Of a stretch of 10,187 nucleotides of DNA, positions 7,193 through 10,187 are shown one piece after another; the first letter of the stretch is position 1, and every line of letters starts with the position of its first letter. The notes under the pieces are model-generated. The model made no database searches. It saw only the letters and a list, made by a program, of their open reading frames with translations, and was not told where the DNA came from. A program made the translations under genes and the position numbers. Where the stretch lies: positions 1 through 10,187 of the forward strand of contig CAYRXN010000068.1 of the NCBI GenBank assembly GCA_964428275.1, written 5' to 3'. This DNA comes from JALSRY01 sp964428275. Its GTDB lineage: Bacteria; Planctomycetota; Phycisphaerae; UBA1845; Fen-1342.

Positions 7193-7221
7193 CGAGCTGC
7201 GGACCTGAAGCCCGCGGCTCG
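7193..7221. repeat. REP-like imperfect palindrome in the nadE leader
   Basis: Arms CGAGCTGCGG (7193-7202) and CCGCGGCTCG (7212-7221) form a 10-bp stem with one T-G mispair around the loop ACCTGAAGC. The 'CTGAAGCCCGCGGCTC' wording resembles a palindromic intergenic repeat I recall from planctomycete and some acidobacterial genomes. It is not followed by a T run on either strand, so it is a poor terminator. A single copy is seen here. Confidence 0.5.
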
Positions 7222-7260
7222 TTGTTGGGTTACGTTCCCTTGACGCCTCAACGCCCTGAT

Positions 7261-7383
7261 GAATGGCGAGTGGCGAATGGCGAATGGCGAATGGCGAATT
7301 ACCCCGCGCCGCCTCACCCTTCGTCCCTGTGTCCCTCCGTCCCTGTTTCCCTCAATCCCTCAATCCCTGCTCCCTCAATCCCT
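7261..7383. repeat. Composite tandem repeat, copy 1
   Basis: Three parts follow in order. First come five 7-base units, GAATGGC (second unit GAGTGGC), at 7261-7295, closed by GAATT (7296-7300). Next is a 20-base GC-rich spacer (7301-7320). Last is an array of eight units of consensus NNNTCCCT (7321-7383), including tcgtccct, gtgtccct, ccgtccct, gtttccct, three caatccct and one 7-base gctccct. On the minus strand, the coding direction of the flanking genes, the third part is a regular series of GGG runs. Confidence 0.9.
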
Positions 7384-7387
7384 TTTG

Positions 7388-7505
7388 GAATGGCGAGTGG
7401 CGAATGCCGAATGGCGAATTATCCTGCGCCGCCTCACCCCCTTCGTCCCTGTGTCCCTCCGTCCCCGTTTCCCTCAATCCCTTAATCCCTGCTCCCTCAA
7501 TCCCT
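7388..7505. repeat. Composite tandem repeat, copy 2
   Basis: A direct repeat of the block that begins 127 bases to the left, with the same order of parts: four 7-base units (gaatggc, gagtggc, gaatgcc, gaatggc; 7388-7415) and GAATT (7416-7420), a GC-rich spacer (7421-7442), then the octamer array (7443-7505) with the same unit order. It differs from copy 1 by exactly one heptamer fewer, two extra C in the spacer, and a few substitutions (for example taatccct for caatccct). The octamer pattern continues in decayed form to about 7528. Confidence 0.9.
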
Positions 7506-7578
7506 GCTTCCTCAGTCCGTCCGCCCCTTCGTCTTCGGCCCCTCAGCTCGCCGGGTTCCGGGCAGGACCGCGGCGGGG

Positions 7579-10187
7579 CTACTTGTCCTGCTCCCTGATG
7601 CCCATGCCGCTGCGGTCGGGATAGGGCGGGCGTTTGGGCGGCTTGAAGGCGCTGGTCTTGATTTCCGCGAGCATCTCGGCGATGGCTGCGTCGAGCTGGG
7701 GATCGCTTCCGTCCACCATTTTGGCGGGGTCGTCGATCACCTCGATGTCCGGATCGACGCCGTAGCCCTCGATGCCCCAGGTGCCGTCGAGCTCGTAGTA
7801 GGCGAAGCGGGGCACCGTGACGTTGGCGCCGTCGATCAGCCGGGGGTTGCCGGAGATGCCCACCAGGCCGCCCCAGGTGCGCGTGCCGATGAGCTTGCCG
7901 AGCCCGGCCTGGCGGAACAGCGCCGGGAACATGTCGCCGCCCGAGCCGGCCAGCCCGTTGATGAGCATGCACTTGGGCCCCTGGTGCGAGCGGGCGGGTG
8001 TGACCCCGTCGTGGCCGTCGCGGACGGCGAACAGGTTGGTCGCCGGCCGGTTGAGCAGCTCGATGAATCGGCTGGGGATCTGGCCGCCGCCGTTCCAGCG
8101 TTCGTCGATGATGAGGGCCTGTTTGTCGAGCTGGCCGTAGAACTGGCGGAACAGGTCGCTCTGGCCGCGGCGGCCGGTGTCGGGCACGTAGATGTAGCCG
8201 ACCTTGCCGCCGGTCTTCTTTTCGACGTAGGCCCGGTTGGCTTCGATCCAGTCGCGATAGCGCAGCGTGCCCTCGCCGGAGAGCAGCTTGACGTTGACCT
8301 CGCGGGCGTCGTCGTCGATCTTCGGCGTCTCCGAGAGCGTCAGCGTGACCGTGCGCCCGGCCATGCCCTGAAAAGCGGCCCAGGGCGCCTTGGACACGTC
8401 GAGCGCGACGCCGTCGATGGCGAGCAGGTAGTCGCCTTCCCTGACATCGACGCCGGGAGCGCTGAGCGGGCCGCGTGCGTCGGAGTCCCACGGCGCCCCG
8501 CGGTAGATCTTGCGGATGCGGTAGGCGCCCTCGTTGAGCTCGAAGTCGCAACCGAGCATGCCGACCGACAGGCTCGGGCCGTGCTCGCTCGCGCCGCCCC
8601 AGTAGTACGCGTGGCCGACGTTCAGTTCGGAGATCATCTCGCGGATGAGGAAACTCAGGTCCTCGCGCGAGACGCAGTCCTCGAGCAACTTGCCGTACTG
8701 CGCGCGGACGGCCTCCCAATCGACGCCGTGCATGTGCGGGTCATAGAAGTAATCGCGGTAGATCCGCCAGGTTTCGTGGAAGATCTGCTTCCACTCCTCG
8801 CGCGGGCGGATGCGGGTCTTCATGCCGCGGGTCGAGACCTTCTTGCTGAGCTTCTGCCCGGCCCTGGCGTCGATGATCGCAAACGTACCGCCGGTGGGGA
8901 CGATCAGTTTCTTGCCGTCGGCGCTGATGGCGAACGAGCCCGCGCCGGAAACGACCGTCTTCTCCTCGCGCTTGTCGGCGTCGATGTCGAAGAGCTTGAT
9001 CGCGGCGGCCTTGCCCGAGCCGGGGTTGCCGTAGCGGGCGTAGACCAACTGGTTCTTGTCGTTGACGGCCAGCGCCCCGAATCGGCCGTGGCCGATCGGC
9101 AGACGCAGGGCGCGCTGCTCGAACCCTTCCAGGTCGATTTCGACCTTCTCGGGCTCCTCGTCCTTGTTCTTGTCGTCCGCCTTGTCTTTTTCGTCCTGTT
9201 TCTCGGCGGGGACCTCGGTCTCGGTCCGCTTGGCGGTGAACGTGGCGGTGAACTCCTCGCCGGTGATGGTACCGCTCATCGACTCGCCGTCGATTTTCGC
9301 CGTCACGGCGAACGGTTGGGTTCCCTCGTTGGTTTCCACGTCGATCGAGAACGTCAGCTCGCCGGTGTCGGCGTCGAACGAGCCGCCACTGATGTTGCCG
9401 CCGTGGGGGCCGGCCGAGACCGAGCCGCTGACGGTGTCGTCGCCAAGCCGCAGCGTGAGCGTCAGCGGCAGGCCTTCCGGCGGCAGCGTCTGGCCGAGTA
9501 CGCGGCCCTCCCAGATTCCGGTGACCGGATTCGCGCCGGCGGCCGAATCGTCGTTGGCGCCGGTCTCGTCGTCTTCGGTCTCGTCGGGGGCGTTGCCGTC
9601 GTCGCCCTTGTTCTTGGCGCCGTCGTCACCGGCCTGATCGGCCTTGTCGCGGTCCTCCTCCCTGTCCGCGGGTTTCTCCTCGTCCCAGGTTTCCTCGTCG
9701 ATCTTGGGCGTCCAGACGTATTCCATGTCGGCCCGAAGCGGAACGGCGTTGATGACCTCCCGGCCGACGTAGACGAACGTGGGGCCGCCGTCCTCGTAGA
9801 TGGCGGTGGAGAAGGCGGCGTCGCTGACGTAGTAGAGGTAGTCGCCGGCGCGGTCGAAGACCGGCGAGGAGGCGCTGAAGGCGTCGCTGGTCACCTGGTG
9901 CTTCTTGCCGGTCTCGACGTCGTAGAGCCATACCGAACGCTGCCAGTTGGGATTGCCCTTGGTGTAGGCGATCCAGCGCGAATCGTGTGACCAGCTCAGC
10001 CGGCCCGGGCGGGCGCCGTATTCGTCCCGGTCGATGTCCTTGAGCGCGCCCGATTCGACGCAGAGCAGGTAGGCGGCGCCGGTCTTGTCGGTAAACGCGA
10101 TGTACTTCGAGTCGGGCGACCAGGTCGGGCTGTGGCGGAAGGTGTTGCCGTTGTGCGTGAGCTGTTTCGTTTCGCCCTTGCCGTCGG
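7579..10187 (-). CDS. Tricorn-like S41 protease, 5' end outside the window
   Basis: The last 868 codons of a large protease; the frame stays open to the right edge, so the GTG at 9892-9894 is internal, not a start. The product resembles tricorn-type peptidases that degrade peptides, in bacteria often exported. From the N-terminal side: TolB/WD-like propeller blades ('TWSPDSKYIAF', 'SWSHDSRWIAYT', about 9700-10187), a charged linker, an inserted beta domain (9220-9531), a second charged linker, more propeller (about 8825-9126), a helical tricorn C1-type region ('EEWKQIFHETWRIYRDYFYD', about 8700-8820), a PDZ domain (about 8305-8586) and the S41 core (about 7735-8217). The expected catalytic residues are visible by analogy with tricorn: His in 'LNVGHAYYWGG' (8611-8613), the nucleophile Ser in 'GLAGSGGDMF' (7942-7944) and Glu in 'IEGYGVDPD' (7768-7770). 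It should therefore be active. The stop is TAG at 7579-7581; no T-tailed terminator follows. Confidence 0.93.
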   Translation of the reverse strand, partial: DGKGETKQLTHNGNTFRHSPTWSPDSKYIAFTDKTGAAYLLCVESGALKDIDRDEYGARPGRLSWSHDSRWIAYTKGNPNWQRSVWLYDVETGKKHQVTSDAFSASSPVFDRAGDYLYYVSDAAFSTAIYEDGGPTFVYVGREVINAVPLRADMEYVWTPKIDEETWDEEKPADREEDRDKADQAGDDGAKNKGDDGNAPDETEDDETGANDDSAAGANPVTGIWEGRVLGQTLPPEGLPLTLTLRLGDDTVSGSVSAGPHGGNISGGSFDADTGELTFSIDVETNEGTQPFAVTAKIDGESMSGTITGEEFTATFTAKRTETEVPAEKQDEKDKADDKNKDEEPEKVEIDLEGFEQRALRLPIGHGRFGALAVNDKNQLVYARYGNPGSGKAAAIKLFDIDADKREEKTVVSGAGSFAISADGKKLIVPTGGTFAIIDARAGQKLSKKVSTRGMKTRIRPREEWKQIFHETWRIYRDYFYDPHMHGVDWEAVRAQYGKLLEDCVSREDLSFLIREMISELNVGHAYYWGGASEHGPSLSVGMLGCDFELNEGAYRIRKIYRGAPWDSDARGPLSAPGVDVREGDYLLAIDGVALDVSKAPWAAFQGMAGRTVTLTLSETPKIDDDAREVNVKLLSGEGTLRYRDWIEANRAYVEKKTGGKVGYIYVPDTGRRGQSDLFRQFYGQLDKQALIIDERWNGGGQIPSRFIELLNRPATNLFAVRDGHDGVTPARSHQGPKCMLINGLAGSGGDMFPALFRQAGLGKLIGTRTWGGLVGISGNPRLIDGANVTVPRFAYYELDGTWGIEGYGVDPDIEVIDDPAKMVDGSDPQLDAAIAEMLAEIKTSAFKPPKRPPYPDRSGMGIREQDK
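9127..9219 (-). other. Acidic low-complexity linker, C-terminal side of the insert
   Basis: About 31 codons rich in Lys, Asp and Glu ('VPAEKQDEKDKADDKNKDEE') lead into 'VEIDLEGFEQRALRLP', a standard re-entry into the propeller. The wording (PA, then E/K/D runs, DKAD) is close to that of the linker on the other side of the insert. Confidence 0.7.
9220..9531 (-). other. Inserted 'GxWxG' beta domain within the protease
   Basis: About 104 codons encode a compact all-beta unit, from 'VTGIWEGRVLG' through 'LPLTLTLRLGDDTVSGSVS', 'GELTFSIDVETNEG' and 'KIDGESMSGTITGEEF' to 'ATFTAKR'. The pattern of 'GxWxG', alternating hydrophobic strands, 'G(D)xVSG', 'LTFSI', 'DGxxMSG' and a final 'FxAxR' matches a small beta domain I recall in planctomycete amidohydrolases and other secreted proteins. 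Here it sits inside the charged linker of the propeller region, flanked by Asp/Glu/Lys-rich stretches. It is in frame and not a separate gene. Confidence 0.7.
9532..9696 (-). other. Acidic low-complexity linker, N-terminal side of the insert
   Basis: About 55 codons rich in Asp, Glu, Lys, Gly and Asn ('EEKPADREEDRDKADQ', 'KNKGDDGNAPDETEDDE') with no predicted fold. In tricorn-like bacterial proteases a single charged linker commonly lies at this point between propeller parts. Confidence 0.7.

Larger units (their letters stand above)
7071..7578. other. Repeat-rich non-coding gap between the protease and nadE
   Basis: This 508-base gap lies downstream of the protease stop and upstream of nadE. 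It contains a REP-like palindrome (7193-7221) and two copies of a composite tandem repeat (7261-7383 and 7388-7505). Open frames across the repeats give low-complexity peptides and are not genes. From 7506 to about 7530 the octamer pattern decays, then ordinary GC-rich DNA leads to the protease stop. No convincing promoter for nadE stands out between 7082 and 7192. Confidence 0.75.

Noticed and set aside
7261..7505. Possible CRISPR array
   Set aside because: There are only two long copies nearly abutting each other, made of short tandem units with no unique spacers of regular length and no cas genes.
7259..7624. Small plus-strand open frames across the repeat block
   Set aside because: They encode only translations of the tandem heptamers and octamers and change content between copies; no ribosome site or domain is present.
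9220..9531. Beta domain as a separate gene
   Set aside because: It is in frame with propeller sequence on both sides and has no stop, start or ribosome site of its own.
9892..9894. GTG as the start of the protease gene
   Set aside because: The frame continues upstream to the window edge and encodes further propeller blades ('SPDSKYIAF', 'SWSHDSRWIAYT'), so the real start is outside the window.

Overview
The window is GC-rich bacterial chromosome with long genes, strong GC bias at third codon positions (hence many long spurious antisense reading frames) and mostly minus-strand coding. The gene set and style suggest Planctomycetota, probably an environmental or metagenome-assembled lineage. 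The pointers are a tricorn-like propeller/S41 protease carrying a 'GxWxG' beta domain, large anchored proteins of unknown function, heptanucleotide intergenic repeats and a REP-like palindrome. This assignment is an inference from style; there is no rRNA or other marker gene here. No phage, transposase, CRISPR array, RNA gene or recognisable defence system was found.

Layout, left to right: (1) 1-254, no supported gene, with a G9 tract beside a small hairpin. (2) 255-1877 (-), an exported TPR protein with a TolB-N/FlgO-like N-terminal domain and a twin-arginine-like signal. (3) 2008-2631 (+), a membrane-anchored TlpA-type thioredoxin, divergent from gene 2 across a 130-bp gap. (4) 2669-4324 (-), a 551-aa anchored protein of unknown function, convergent with tlpA. 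(5) 4325-4642, a non-coding gap with two inverted repeats and a candidate promoter for gene 4. (6) 4643-5404 (-), a TauE/SafE-type permease. (7) 5430-7070 (-), complete glutamine-dependent NAD+ synthetase (nadE), 25 bp upstream of the permease and probably cotranscribed with it. (8) 7071-7578, a repeat-rich gap holding a REP-like palindrome and a duplicated composite repeat. (9) 7579 to the right edge (-), a tricorn-like S41 protease whose 5' end lies outside the window.

Functionally, most products act at or outside the cytoplasmic membrane: exported TPR protein, anchored thioredoxin, anchored unknown, permease and probably the protease. NadE is the one clear cytoplasmic housekeeping enzyme. 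No single pathway unites the genes. The two most notable features are the structured repeat block at 7261-7505 (two copies of a heptamer array, a spacer and a G-rich octamer array) and the beta domain inserted into the charged linker of the tricorn-like protease. No convincing new multi-gene system is visible.
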